From Nitzschia sp. pyKryTriq1 (taxonomy: Eukaryota > Bacillariophyta > Bacillariophyceae > Bacillariales > Bacillariaceae): a stretch of 64,000 nt of DNA. A model generated the notes under the pieces. It worked only from the letters and a program-made list of their open reading frames with translations. It was not told the DNA's origin and ran no database searches. Position 1 is the first letter of the stretch, and each line of letters starts with the position of its first letter. The position numbers and the translations under genes are program-made. This document shows positions 20,921-32,515 of the stretch, in pieces. The stretch is taken from NCBI GenBank assembly GCA_956465555.1, contig OY101117.1:3534001-3598000 (forward strand), in the 5' to 3' direction.

Positions 20921-23900
20921 ATGCCCCTCCCGCCCATGCTGCTCGAACGTTCAATCATCAGCAGCAGCAACATCACATCAGCACATCCTCAGTCCGCGGA
21001 TGATGATGAAGAAGAAGACTCGAATGATGATGATGATGATTCGAATAATGATGATGATGATGATTCGCTTATCATGTTGGCGGCGAACAAGTACTTTGCT
21101 ACCGGTATGACGGCGAGTGGTGCTGGCGACATGACAATCACGGATGATTTGGACGGCGCTGCAGCTGGTGCTGCTCATGGTGCTGCTCATGGTGGTGGTG
21201 GCGAAGCTGCTACTTTATTAACGGTCCATGTTCGAGAATGCCGTGCCTCTCAAGCTTGGAAGATGGAACGACAACGGAGCTCGAGTGCTAAAATCACCAG
21301 CACTAGCACCAGTATCAGCACCACCAACGGCTTGACGACGACGACGACGATGACAACGACTGCATCATCATCAGCAGAACAAATCAAAGCGGCAGAACAA
21401 GCCTCTGCCTGTGCGTTTGCTCGGAAACAATATCAAGAAGATTTTGATATATATAATGAAAATGAAAATAATGAAAATAATGATCATGATGATGACAATA
21501 ATAATCATCCTCATCAGCAGCATCATTCGCGAATTCCAGATTTGTCCGAGACAAACTTTCCTCGTTTTGCCTTTACGGAACTGGAATTGGGTCCACAATT
21601 GGGACAAGGAGGGTTTGGGGTGGTGACGCAAATCAATGGATTTTCCATTCCGGAACTACTAATTGTTGATGAAAGGGTGGAAGATGATGATGACGATGAC
21701 GATGATGATCATCCTCATAATGATGATGATGATCATAATGATGATGGTACTACTACTACGACTGGTGGTGGTGGTGCTGGTGGCGGCGCTCGTTTTCGTC
21801 GTCTCATCCCTCCTCGAGCCGTATCACGACGCAGCATCATGATCAGTAGAAGTTGGAGATGGGGGAAGAAACAGCATTCGGCATTGAATGTCCGTAATGG
21901 TGATAGTGAAAGTGAAGGTGACGATGATTATAATGATGATGATGATGATGATGATGATGGGAGTGGTGGAGATGGTGACGATGGTGACGACGATGGTAGT
22001 AATCCAACGAGACGGCACAAGTATTCGACGAGGCCAATCCGGAGAGATCAAGAAAGAACGAAGAGTGCTGCTACTGGTACTACTGCTACTGCTACTGCTA
22101 CTGCTGTCATCGATCAAGCAGAAAGTCGCAAGTTCATTGCTCAGAATTGCTGGAGAAAAAATGATTCGGGACGACGACGAGGAGGAGAAGGAGGAGAAGC
22201 CCGATATGCCATCAAACAACTCAAAAAGGAAATTACGGACGATCCCGATTCGCTGTTTCAAGGAATTTTGGATTTAAATCTCGAAACACGAATGTTATCC
22301 AGCTTGCCCCATCATCCCAATGTGATTCAATTGCGAGCCATCTCCAAGGACGATCGATTTGATCCGTACTTTTTCATTGTATTGGACCGACTCTACGATA
22401 CACTGGAACGGAAATTGGACAAGTGGCGAGAGACGGCAAAAATGAAACCAATGAAGATGAGCAGTATCAGGACTACTGGCCATTGCTGGATCTTGTTCCG
22501 TTCCTTGTTCTGCGTAATACCTTCCTCCGCTTCTTCTTCTAGCAGACGACATCAACGAAAAGCAGAATTATTATTAGAGACGAGTCGACACTCGGCAGCC
22601 ACCGTGGAGGAGATTGGTGATTTGAAGGAACGACACCAACGTACAGTCGATCGGTTATGGAAAACATTTGATTTGGCATCGGCAGTGGCCCATTTACATA
22701 AACATCATATCATGCATCGAGATCTCAAGCCGGACAATATTGGATTTGATATTGTAAGTGAAGTGAAGTACACATACTATGTTTTACTATTCATCATATC
22801 CCGTATAAAACAGCAAAATGGATGGATGGATGGATGGATGGACGAATGGACGAATGAATGAATGATTGTTGACTCACTTGTTCTTTACATACTTTCTTCT
22901 TTATCGTGCTGCGTACTTATTTTCTCGTCATCTGAATGAATCATTCCTTATTGGTCGTTTGTTTGTCCCGACTATCTACTACGACAGCGGGACGATGTTC
23001 GAATTTTTGATTTGGGATTGGCCAAGGAAATACCGGCCAGTGGTGCTGCTGCTGGTCCATGGAAATTGACAGTCATGTGTGGATCGCCTCGATACAGTAA
23101 GTGAATGATTGTTGTGGTGGTGGTGGTGGTGGAGGAGGAGGAACAATGCTGCTCGTCGTACTCTAGCTAGTTGTACAGTACAGTACAGTACAGTACAGTA
23201 CAGAGGAGTCAAGTCAGGTGCGTGATGGAGCATTGCTGAATATGATTACTCACTACATCCTTTTTCGTTGTTGCCTTGCGTTGCGTTTCCTTCTACATGA
23301 TCAACCATATAGTGGCACCCGAAGTTGCTCTAGAGGAGACGCCTACGATGCCAGGTGCGATGTCTATTCATTTGCCTTGTTGCTTTGGGAAATCATGAAT
23401 TTAAGAAAACCATACGGAAACGTCTCCATGGAGAAATTAAAGAGACTAGTGTGGGACAAGAATAATGCACGGCGGCCTCATATCCGAGTCGTTCCGGAAG
23501 AACTGGCACCGGACGAACAATCGACCTTGTTTCTTACCTCTCCCGAGGCGTCTTGGACGGCACCGCTCAAGCGGCTGGTCGAACGAGCCTGGTCACACGA
23601 CTTTACCCAACGACCGACCATGGCTGAAATGGAACCTGAATTGAAGGCACAGCTTACCAAGGGTATCGAGCATATGGATCGGGTCCATGGAGGTTTGGAC
23701 GATAACTTCTTGGACAGTAGACGTTTGTCTCACAATCGTCGACGATCCACGTTTGTATATCATCCACCCACTCGCGACCATGAACGTGGAGTGGGGGTGC
23801 GGCGACGAGGAGAATCAGGAATCCTCGAAGCGCAAGCGAAGATCCAGGCCTGGTTTGCTGGTGGTGGTGGTGGTGGTTCCAGTCGGCGAATGATGTTTTC

Positions 23901-24018
23901 GAGACGAAGTCTATTGAATATCGGGAGTGGACTTTCCTTTACAAATCGGCGCAAGAAGAAGAATCATCCTCATCATGATGAGCATCCAGCACCACTTCGA
24001 AACGGCAGCAACGAGTAG
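20921..24018 (+). CDS. Protein kinase with large acidic insert (3 exons, one frame break)
   Basis: Exons 20921-22753, 22988-23096 and 23313-24018. Introns are GTAAGT...CAG (phase 0) and GTAAGT...TAG (phase 1). Start ATG 20921 follows a CAAG-rich leader. Kinase motifs in order: glycine loop LGQGGFGVV (residues 227-235), RYAIKQ with Lys432, HRDLKPDN (599-606), a DLG in place of DFG (IFDLGLAKE), MAPEVA, CDVYSF, and a final conserved Arg (TQRPT). About 200 residues rich in Asp, Gly and Arg separate the glycine loop from the Lys; another basic/Ser insert precedes HRD. The ~210-residue N-terminus is Asp/Ser/Thr-rich. In exon 3 the MAPEVALEETP frame and the YDARCDVYSF frame are offset by one base at about 23342-23344. 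The TKL-like class is inferred from ARCDVYSFALLLWEI. The substrate is unknown. Confidence 0.82.
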
Positions 24019-24144
24019 AGCTTTCTAGAGTAGAGAGTAGGGTACTACCCATAGAAGGAATCAAAGCATCAAGCATCCTCGATACGGCTACTCCTAGTAG
24101 AGTACAGTTAGTACACGGTGGCTCCAGCTACCACAGCTATCATC

Positions 24145-24684
24145 ATGCCATTTCCGCCCTGCTCATCACCACCAGCATCATCGTCATCATATTATATTGA
24201 TACGGATGCTCTGCTCGACAGAATGCAACAACATCAAGAGTACGATTACGATCGTCTTCGTAATGATTACAATTACAACACGAATTGGGTTCTCGGAATC
24301 AGGCAGAGTGTCGAACACATCATGGAGATGGCGGAGCAAGTAATTGATGCGACCGATGCTGATATGTTGGATAGGATCATGGAGGACAATTCGATGTTGA
24401 GCAGTGGTACTACTACTACTATTATGAGTATCCTCCGCAGCATCAATCGGATGAATCCCAGTATGATGATGGCGGCGGCGGGTGCTGTCGAGGACTACAA
24501 TCATGTCGAGGACAACTCTTCCTTCTCAACCAGCAGCACCCCCTCATATCATGCACAAGAAGAAGACCAGCAGAATCAGCATCAGCAAAGACCGACCACG
24601 CCAAGCACCAACACCAACTCTAATGATGATCTACTAATGAGACACGAAGAAAGCAACGACGCGGCCAACGAAGGAGAAGAATAA
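24145..24684 (+). CDS. Small hypothetical protein, paralog of 41562-42170
   Basis: 179 residues. The frame is open from a GTG at 24118, but ATG 24145 is the first Met and aligns with the paralog. Shared blocks: PPCSS.PPA, TDALLDR (residues about 20-26), LGIR(Q/E)S..HI.E.AEQVI and ATDADMLDRIM(E/Q)DNS, then ILRSINR. The C-terminal third is Gln/Thr/Asn-rich and acidic at the end. The central block is predicted helical by its hydrophobic spacing. No known domain was recognised. It lies 126 bp downstream of the kinase and converges on the SET gene. Confidence 0.6.
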   Translation: MPFPPCSSPPASSSSYYIDTDALLDRMQQHQEYDYDRLRNDYNYNTNWVLGIRQSVEHIMEMAEQVIDATDADMLDRIMEDNSMLSSGTTTTIMSILRSINRMNPSMMMAAAGAVEDYNHVEDNSSFSTSSTPSYHAQEEDQQNQHQQRPTTPSTNTNSNDDLLMRHEESNDAANEGEE

Positions 24685-25022
24685 CAGGTGGTGGTGCAAC
24701 ATGTTATGACCATCTTGTTTCGAAGTAAAGTAAAGTAAAACGAGCAGTAGCAGCATTCGACGTAACTTGCTTTTTCTATCATCTCGGCTGCCTGTATCTC
24801 GCGCGGCGTCGTACTACTGTAGCTTTATTCCGTACTATTACACGTACTGTACTCTAGAGCTGTTTCCGCACTATTCATTTCCGAGGTACTACTATACCAA
24901 CATAAAAAGTCATGATATTGCTACAGTAGAAGTCTACTAGTAGTACCGAGCTGACATCATGATATTACTGGCCGCCGACAACATCAAAATTCTAGCGCTG
25001 GAATTCTTGACAAGCACTGCTA
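24685..25022. other. Convergent intergenic region
   Basis: AT-richer with TACTAC repeats. It separates the 3' ends of two convergent genes. No gene is supported. Confidence 0.4.
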
Positions 25023-28000
25023 CTAGTAAAGAAGATCTTTCCACAAGGGAGGAAATTCCTCCTCTGGAAAGGCGATCTCGTGGCGAAAAGTACCCGCAAC
25101 CATCATATCCGACTGAAAGGGCCGAAGATAAAACTGAATCGCCTCGGGAGGCACGTCCTTGACACGTGCCACCATTCGACTAGAAGAGTCATTCTTTGCC
25201 CTACTTCTACTAGCAGTAGGAGCTCCAAGAAAGTAGACAACGTCAAACGCCTGACTTTCTGCGGAGCTGTCCAATATTTTGCAAGGCTTGGAATCCATAA
25301 AATCAGTCGGCACCTTGAAGCCCTCGTCGCCGTGCGTAATCCCCATATAGGATTGTTTCCGCCTTGGGTCTACTACAGCCTTGGTAAAGTCAGTGGATAT
25401 AGTTTCTTCAATCCAGAACGTCTCGCCTTTTTCTTTGATGAGGGTGGCGTTGTATAAGCACGTTGTCAGGTGGGTACTCGTCCATGGGTGAAAACTTTTG
25501 TTGAACTTGTCATCATTCATGGAGAGCACCCGTTTTGACGATTTGAAGCAAGACGGTTCCGACGACGATCTACATGGACTCTTCCAGTTGTCGATGTACG
25601 CTTTCCACGCTTCTTCCCATGCTTCGCCTGTGTGTGTAGAGAGAGAAAGAGAGATCATCACATGAGAACGATTCTGTAGTCTACGCAAAGGGGATATAAG
25701 CAGACTGCTCCTACCATAGTCTATGAAAATCTCTTCGTCTGGTTGAATATCGCGAGTTGCGATGACCTCAATCATAACAGTTGAATATTTTTGCTGCAAA
25801 AAGTCAACGATAGAGAACGAGAATGAGAATAAGATCATAAAAGTAGAAGAATCAAGGCTGGATGAAGTGACGTGCCGGCCCGTACCTCAAGCAAATCCTC
25901 CAGCGGAAGGCTCGTAAAATATCTAGTCCGGCGGTCAGTTTTCGAAAAAGCGATTCTCGCATTGGGTGCGCTCCCGTCCTCGAGGCGGGCGCTATTGTGA
26001 TTAATAGACATCGCTTGGTTAAGCGGGAATAGCAAGGTTGACGAATCTTTGTGCCCAAAGTGATAATTGGTCATGAGTTGGTAATCATTGGTCGCTTCTC
26101 CAAGGCGCGTACTATTAATGAAAAGAACGCCTCTTGTGGTTGGAATAGTCGGAGCCGAAATGATGCTGGCGCCCTTGCCAAGGAATCTCCGCGAGAAGGC
26201 ACCCTTTCCAGCATTGGGGAGAGTACTATCCTTGACAAAGATGTGGTCTTGGCAGTATCCATTCGCCTCGAGCCATTCTTGTGATCGAGCTTCCACCGTC
26301 GCTTCGGCCGTCCCATTGCGAGTGAGGACATGGCGTAGATCGTCCAACGTCTGAACAGCACTCAAAGCCGAGAGTGTTCGCTTGTTTTCGGTCTCCACAA
26401 AATGATCGCGAATGAGGGAAAGAAAATTCGCCACAAATGATTCTTCGTTCTCGATCGCGCCAGTATGAAGAAGGGCCAATACCGAGGCGAGGATGGCATT
26501 CGCTTGCATAAAGTTTTCCAACAGAGGCACATTGGCAAACTTGGCACGATGACGAAACCAAGTCTCTCCATACGAAACAAACAATTCTTCCCCGGCCGCA
26601 ATCGGATACTTCGAACGAAAGCCACTATTCACGTAGTCGGAAAAGGCACCCGCTCCGTAGTCTTGAACTCCATCTAGTGCGGGCGACCACTCGCCCACGT
26701 CTATTTCCAAATTGTTGATCCCAGAGTGGCAGTTTGCCATAGCTCCCATGACACCGGAAAGAAAGGTAATGGAAGGCAACTTTGGCCAGCCTTCATAAAC
26801 GCTCGCATTAAAGCCATTCCAAACATAATCTTGACCGACCCAAGGTTCTTTATCCTCTGGGGAAGAAAACGCGGGAATGAGTGACACAGACGTTGCCACC
26901 ATCACATCTCCCGCCGGAATATCGACAGCGGTGTAAACCCCCAACCCAGCATTGGGAATATTGCTCTTTGCAATGTAGACACCGCATTTCGCTTTTCGAA
27001 GGGCTCGTTCGTAGCCCTCTTGCTCTGCGTTATTCTGTACACTGACGTCTGCGTAAGTTCCAAGCTTGAAATCTTGGGCGGTCTTGTAGTCTCGGCGCCA
27101 TCGTCGAGGAAAGATGGAATCGGGGATGGGAATGAAATGCCGAAACGCCCATTCCAAATGCATATCGGTGTGATAAAGAGAGTTTGTGAACTGGATCCGA
27201 TCTCCAGGAACGTTTCGGAATTTCCGGCCCACTTGAGCAAGGGATAGAGGCTTAACGAGCATTTCAACCTCATGAAGATTTGTGCTTGGGTCGACTCGGA
27301 CAACATTGCAAGGGTACAGGGACACCGCATCGTTGTACTTGTACCATGCAACATAGGTTGCCGGCCATTGCTCCCGATCAGTGGCCCCGTTGGCGGCAAA
27401 ATCCTCCCAGCCCGCCGGCCTGCTTGGAACGATCTTGACGTGAGGGTAGACCATACAAAAGTAGGCAAGGTGCTCGGGACGGACCTCGGTGGATGGAGCT
27501 ATGGCACGACCCATGGCATTGACCTTGTTTGCAGAGAGACGGCTGGCGTTGTCGGCATTGATCGTGTTGATACTGCTGGAAGTGCCATGTTCCAAATGAT
27601 CCGCCAAAGCGTCCTCCCAGCTTTTTGTGTAGTCCAAGAATAGTTCCTCTCCGGCTTGAATGGGCCGAATTGCTACGTATTCCATCACCACTCGAGTCTT
27701 GTAGGAGGCCAGATCCGTCTGACTGATGTTCGTAATCGATTCCAGAGACTCCAGTTTGAAATGATGATCTGGTGCATCCTCTTCCGTACTGGTTGTAGGA
27801 GTCGCCGACGACCATCGGATGGCCACGTTGGGAGTAATAGAATTTGTATTAACAGAATTTGTACCGGTAGCGGCAGTACTCGCATGATTGATCAACGCTG
27901 CATGAGTCGTTGGACAAAACAAAAGATCGGAGTGCTCATGTCCGAAACAATAATTCGTCAAGAGTTGTTGTGTTGCGTTGGCACGGATATCCGGAAAGTA

Positions 28001-30018
28001 AAAGTCCTGCTCGTCATTGTCGTCGTCGTCGTGGTTCGCGAATAGTACGTCCTTGGGATTTGAAGGTGTATTGGCAGATGTGGTAAAAGGAACTTCCATT
28101 GCCGTTTTCCCATTGGTGATTGTTACCATGGGCGATACGGAAATAATGGAACCCTTGGGCATGTCTCGTGTCGCAAAGGCGCCATGCCCCGCTTCGGGAA
28201 TAATCGTACTCGCTTTGGATGTGATCGTATCGAGACAGTACCCTATATTATTATTAGTAGTAGCAATAGGAGTAGAGTACGAGCAGAGTACAATACAAGC
28301 AATAAGGAGGGAAAGAGACAAAATGAGAATGACAATGACAGCGACCACCCTATCCATCCACCCACCAATCATTTACTAATAAAGTAAGTAGTACGTACGT
28401 ACCATTCTGTTCTATCCAATCCAAACTCCGTTCCTTCAATTTGCACTTGGCCGTACCCACTTGGACACATTTTTCTAATTCTTGTCGAGTCCTCGGGATG
28501 AGACTGGATAATAATCTCTTGGCCCGGTCATCCTCGGCAGCAGGATACCCGGTACCACGACCTACAACCACCACTTCCTTGGCTAATCGATACAAGGCGT
28601 CTTCCAATTGAGCATCCGTCAAGGTGTGGACAATGTTGTTGCTGTTGCTGTTGCTGTTGTTGTCGTTATTGTCGCTGTTGTCATCACCGAGATTATTCAT
28701 CATCATGATTATGCCATGAATCATGGTATCGACCAATTCATAATCCTTGGCCGAGGGAAGATGACGCTCGTAGTAGATGTTGTTGTTGTTGTTGTTCCTT
28801 GTTCGATCAAAAAACAATTCTTCCCCCTTTTGAATATTGCGTTTGGCAATCAAATAAAAGTCATGATAGGCCGTCGAGGATCCTGCCATGGGATTGGTAT
28901 AGCGATAAAAGTCTCCATCTTGTGTCAATCCACCCGGGAGAACTAGTAATAATAATATAAAAAGAACAATAAAGAAAAAAGAAAAGCAAAGCAAAAGCAT
29001 GAGTGAACGAACGAACGAACGAACGAACGAACGAACGAATGAATGGAGCCACCAACCAACCAACCAACCAACCTAAAGTTCTATTATATAGTGATGTAGT
29101 ATGTAATAAATAGCACGTACCATTATCCAAGGCCGCATGATGATTGATCAACGATGCCGGGCCCGGTAGAAACAAGTCGACCCGAAGTCCCTCTCCAAAG
29201 GCACCAATATCCGCCGACTCCCTTTTGGTAGTAGTAATAGTGGTAGTAGTATAGTAGTAGTAGCAATATAGTAGAAGTATGGAATGAAATGAAACGAAAT
29301 GGAATGTGAGGATACGACTACTACTAGAATTACAACACGACATGCACATGTGCATGAACATGCCAATGATGGAATATACATTCGTACCACAAGTATTCAC
29401 TCAACGCTCCATAGATAAATGTTGTGTCGCCTCGCCCGGTTGGCATGTCGAGGAATGGAATGCCGACGCTCGGAGTTCCCTGAAATATGAAATGGAATAA
29501 TGAAGTGAAGTGAAGTGAAAGGAAAGGAAAAAGCATCCACAGTAAGTTAGAACGAAAGAAAGTACAAAAGTAAGAAACATAGAGCATTGAGTAAAGTATT
29601 GTATCATTTTAGCTCATTTCAGCTCAGCTCAGCTCATTTCAGCTTAGTCTGGTTCAGTTCAGCTCAGTCTGGTTCAATTCAGTTCACTTCACTTTTACTT
29701 GTTTATTACACTTACGATCCGATCCCCCATGGCAAAGTCTCGTGCCGCAAAGACACCCCATCCGGCGTTGGGTATTGAACTTTTCGCCATGTAAATGGAG
29801 CATGACGACGACGACGAAGAAGATGATGATGATGAAGAAGATGATGATGGTGGGGTGGGCGCTGCTGCTTGGGCGGTGTTACTCCTCTTTTGCATCACCG
29901 ATGTGGGCACCGTTTTCGCTCCGACGTGATGGATGCCCATCATCATCATGCCCATCATCATCATTCCCATCGTCATGGCCATCATCATCTTCCTTATCCT
30001 TATCCTTATCCTGGCCAT
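25023..30018 (-). CDS. Four-SET-domain protein, (SET-linker-SET-X) x2, seven exons
   Basis: Exons, in transcript order: 29716-30018, 29388-29479, 29121-29221, 28403-28942, 25886-28242, 25715-25793, 25023-25627. All six introns are GT-AG and all phases match, giving 1358 residues. SET domains (usually protein-lysine methyltransferases using S-adenosylmethionine) start near residues 73, 347, 765 and 1007 with the (I/L)PNAG.G(V/A)F-type motif. SET2 has INHAS, PNVAI and GEELFLDY; SET4 has INHNSA, PNARI and DEEIFIDYG. SET1 (GEELFFDR, no PN) and SET3 (NCHS, GEELFVSYG) depart from the consensus. SET2 and SET4 are each followed by a homologous X region ending FRH.I..P...FP..W. The linkers before SET2 and SET4 share RS..W(I/L)E.NGYC. 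The Met-rich N-terminus could be a signal or artefact. Substrate not known. Confidence 0.88.
28945..29063 (-). repeat. Tetranucleotide runs in intron 3 of the SET gene
   Basis: (GAAC)n at 29006-29036 and (CAAC)n at 29053-29072, in the intron between exons 3 and 4. The whole block, with different repeat numbers, recurs at 34010-34105. Confidence 0.7.
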
Positions 30019-30690
30019 ATCACAATACTACTATACGGTAATAATATGCGGTGGGCCAATGTATGTGTGTGAATGGTATAATATACTGTATGGTAATATT
30101 ATATTATTATTATGAATGCAATGGGAATATGTACGGTAGTAGTAATAAGAAAGACACAGCATTATACCATCACCATCATCATCACTAACTGCATGTGATT
30201 TGGTGCTGTGGAGCGGCGGCGGTGCGACGACGACGACTCATTGGTACAGGCTACACGTACAGTTAGTACGTACAGTATTTGCTGTGTAGTATGGTGCGTA
30301 CTTTGCTACAGTTCGTACGTGTACAGTAGTAGTAGGTACCTTGTACCTTACGTAGATGAGTCCGAGTGGTCAAACATCGGGCAATCAGAAATAAGAATTT
30401 GTGCGTGTGCTACTAGTAGTGTGTCTACGACCAGTAGAGTAGTAGAGTACTAGTAGAGTCGACCCTTTTTTCTTAACGCGCACCTTTTTAAGCCTAAAAG
30501 GGTCGATTTTTTCTTATCACAGTCTTAAAACGTCGCCTCGATAATTAGTAATTTCTGTTTTCCGTCTCCCTCTGACCCTACCGGTACTCATTATTTCTAC
30601 TTTCGTCATTGTTGTTTTTTGGATCAAGTTGACCGCGAGTTTGATCAAGAACTAACCCTCTTCGAGTTTCTGATGAAGAACGAGTTGTAC
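30019..30690. other. 5' flank of the SET gene
   Basis: The ATC/CAT-rich trimer array just inside and upstream of the start, and GTAC-rich DNA at 30240-30460. No gene is supported. Confidence 0.4.
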
Positions 30691-30691
30691 A

Positions 30692-31262
30692 TTGGTATTT
30701 GATGACACCTACCCCTACATTGATCAAAGGAGGTTCGTCAAGAAGGACTGGTCTGAGTTTTACCCTGACGCTGCGGAGGTGATACCGCCAAAGATGCCTG
30801 AAGGGCGGGGTCTACCGGTGACCATGTCCTGTTTTGTGGATGCTGATCATGGGGGATGCAGAGGGTGTCATCATTTTGGTCATTCGCTTGCCAATCTTAT
30901 GGTACAGCAAGAGGCAAACGACTGTCGAGACATCGACCTGGGGGAGCGAAATATGTGCACTTAGAACCGCCATTGAAATGGTGGAGGGGTTGCGATACAA
31001 GTTGAGGATGATGGGCGTCATTCTCGACGGCCCATGCGATGTCTTCTGTGACAATGACTCCGTGGTCAAGTCTACGACTAGGCCAGAGAGTAACTTACAG
31101 AAGAAAAGCAATGCAGTAGCTTACCACAAGGCCCAGGAGTTGCAAGCTGCCGAGGCGATACGGATTACCCACGAGGACGGCGATACCAACCTCGCCGATA
31201 TCCTCACGAAGCTACTTCCTGGGCCACGACTCCGCGAACTGAGCGGAAAGATTCTATGGTAG
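30692..31262 (+). mobile_element. Fossil Ty1/copia retrotransposon 3' portion (RNase H)
   Basis: Translations show the copia RNase H pattern: FVDADHGG, then WYSKRQTTVETSTWGSE, VFCDNDSVVKS, YHKAQE and NLADILTK.LPG, as found at the end of diatom Ty1/copia (CoDi-like) polyproteins. The element is truncated at its 5' side, carries about one or two breaks, and ends near 31262. The 31263-31800 segment, which repeats the motif AACGGGGAC, may include remains of its 3' terminal repeat, but no matching 5' repeat is in the window. Moderately young judging by motif preservation. Confidence 0.85.
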
Positions 31263-32515
31263 GGTAATTGCAAGTTCTAGCAAAACGTTAGAACGGGGAC
31301 AACAGCACGGGGACATTTGGGTAGTTATGGTAAAACACCAGAACGGGGACGAGCATGGGGACGAGTCGCATATGGTTGCCCGAACGCGCACGAGGTGGTG
31401 TATTCACGACGAACTGTGAATGGATTTACATAACGTAATTTGTACTTCCGGGGACGAGATGCATACGAAAACACGTGTTGGAAAGAATAAGAAAATGTGC
31501 GAGAGTGGTATTACGGCGAAGATGAGTCGAACCAAGGTCAAGATGTGTACTACGGATCGGCTCACGGGGACAGAACGAATGTGGCCATGCTGGCGTGGAA
31601 TCGGTCCGTACGTCGTACGTATTTACGACCGATGTCCGGTCGGTGGATTCCGATGACTGAAGACCGATCGGTGGGCGATCGGATGTCCGCCGAGACTCAT
31701 GGCTCACTAACAACGATACTCGTACCGATACTACATAACAAATAACAACACCACCTTGTGCGCTACTACAAGCATCCCACCATAGCAATATTTATTCTAA
31801 TGCTGGCAATAATCAACAGCGAAGTACTCCCGAAAAATGTCGAAGTACTCCAGAAAAATGTCGAAGTTTGAATTAGCGCAGAAGTGGAAAATAGTTCTCG
31901 AAATACAAGTAAGTTCCGAAAATCAATTGGTCAGTTCGTACGCACAAGAACGAGGAGAAGCAAGAACGACGTGGTGCAGTACGAGTAAGTTCCCAAAATC
32001 TATCGTCCAGTCAGCAAGTACGAATGCAGATATGCCTTGTGCTGACTACTCGTTCGACGAATCGGAGAAAAATGAACTTTCGAGCAGTTACGTTTAGATA
32101 TGCCTTGATTTCCTCGAATGCCGGCCATCCGCCTTCCTTTGCAGTCGGTTAGTACCAGAACTGTGCCAGTTGGTATGCGAAAAAGATACGCAGCGATAAG
32201 TACTACGAAGGATAGACCAACCTGGAACAGTACTGTACAGTGCACAGTGCAGTAGTCTGTTTCGAGCATTCCGGCGATGTCGTACTGTATCTTTTCTCGC
32301 CAGAATGCTAGGAACAGCGCAGTTGCAATCGCTGGACAGGATGCCGACGGCAGGCGAAGATAGGTGTAAAAGGTCGTATTTTTGCGGTGACGGTCGTGCA
32401 ACTACTCAATCCTATTGATGGTTGATTCGTTCGACATTACTTCCTTTGAACGTTCTCAACACAACAGAAGTGCTTCCACCGTATCTATCTCCATTACCTC
32501 CTAACAACCATCATT
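31263..32515. other. Intergenic; possible 3' element remnant then promoter
   Basis: 31263-31450 has repeated GAACGGGGAC-type motifs next to the copia fossil. 31815-31870 has a short direct repeat (CGAAGTACTCC.GAAAAATGT twice). 32400-32515 is the likely leader of the 32516 gene. Confidence 0.45.

Noticed and set aside
21824-22261. 145-codon minus-strand Ser/Ile-rich frame
   Set aside because: Antisense of the acidic insert in the kinase gene.
28243-28372. Open extension with an ATG and a hydrophobic stretch (VVAVIVILILSLSLLIACIV) before exon 5 of the SET gene
   Set aside because: It is intron 4 read through: acceptor at 28243-28244 and exact phase match with exon 4 make it non-coding, although it imitates a signal anchor.
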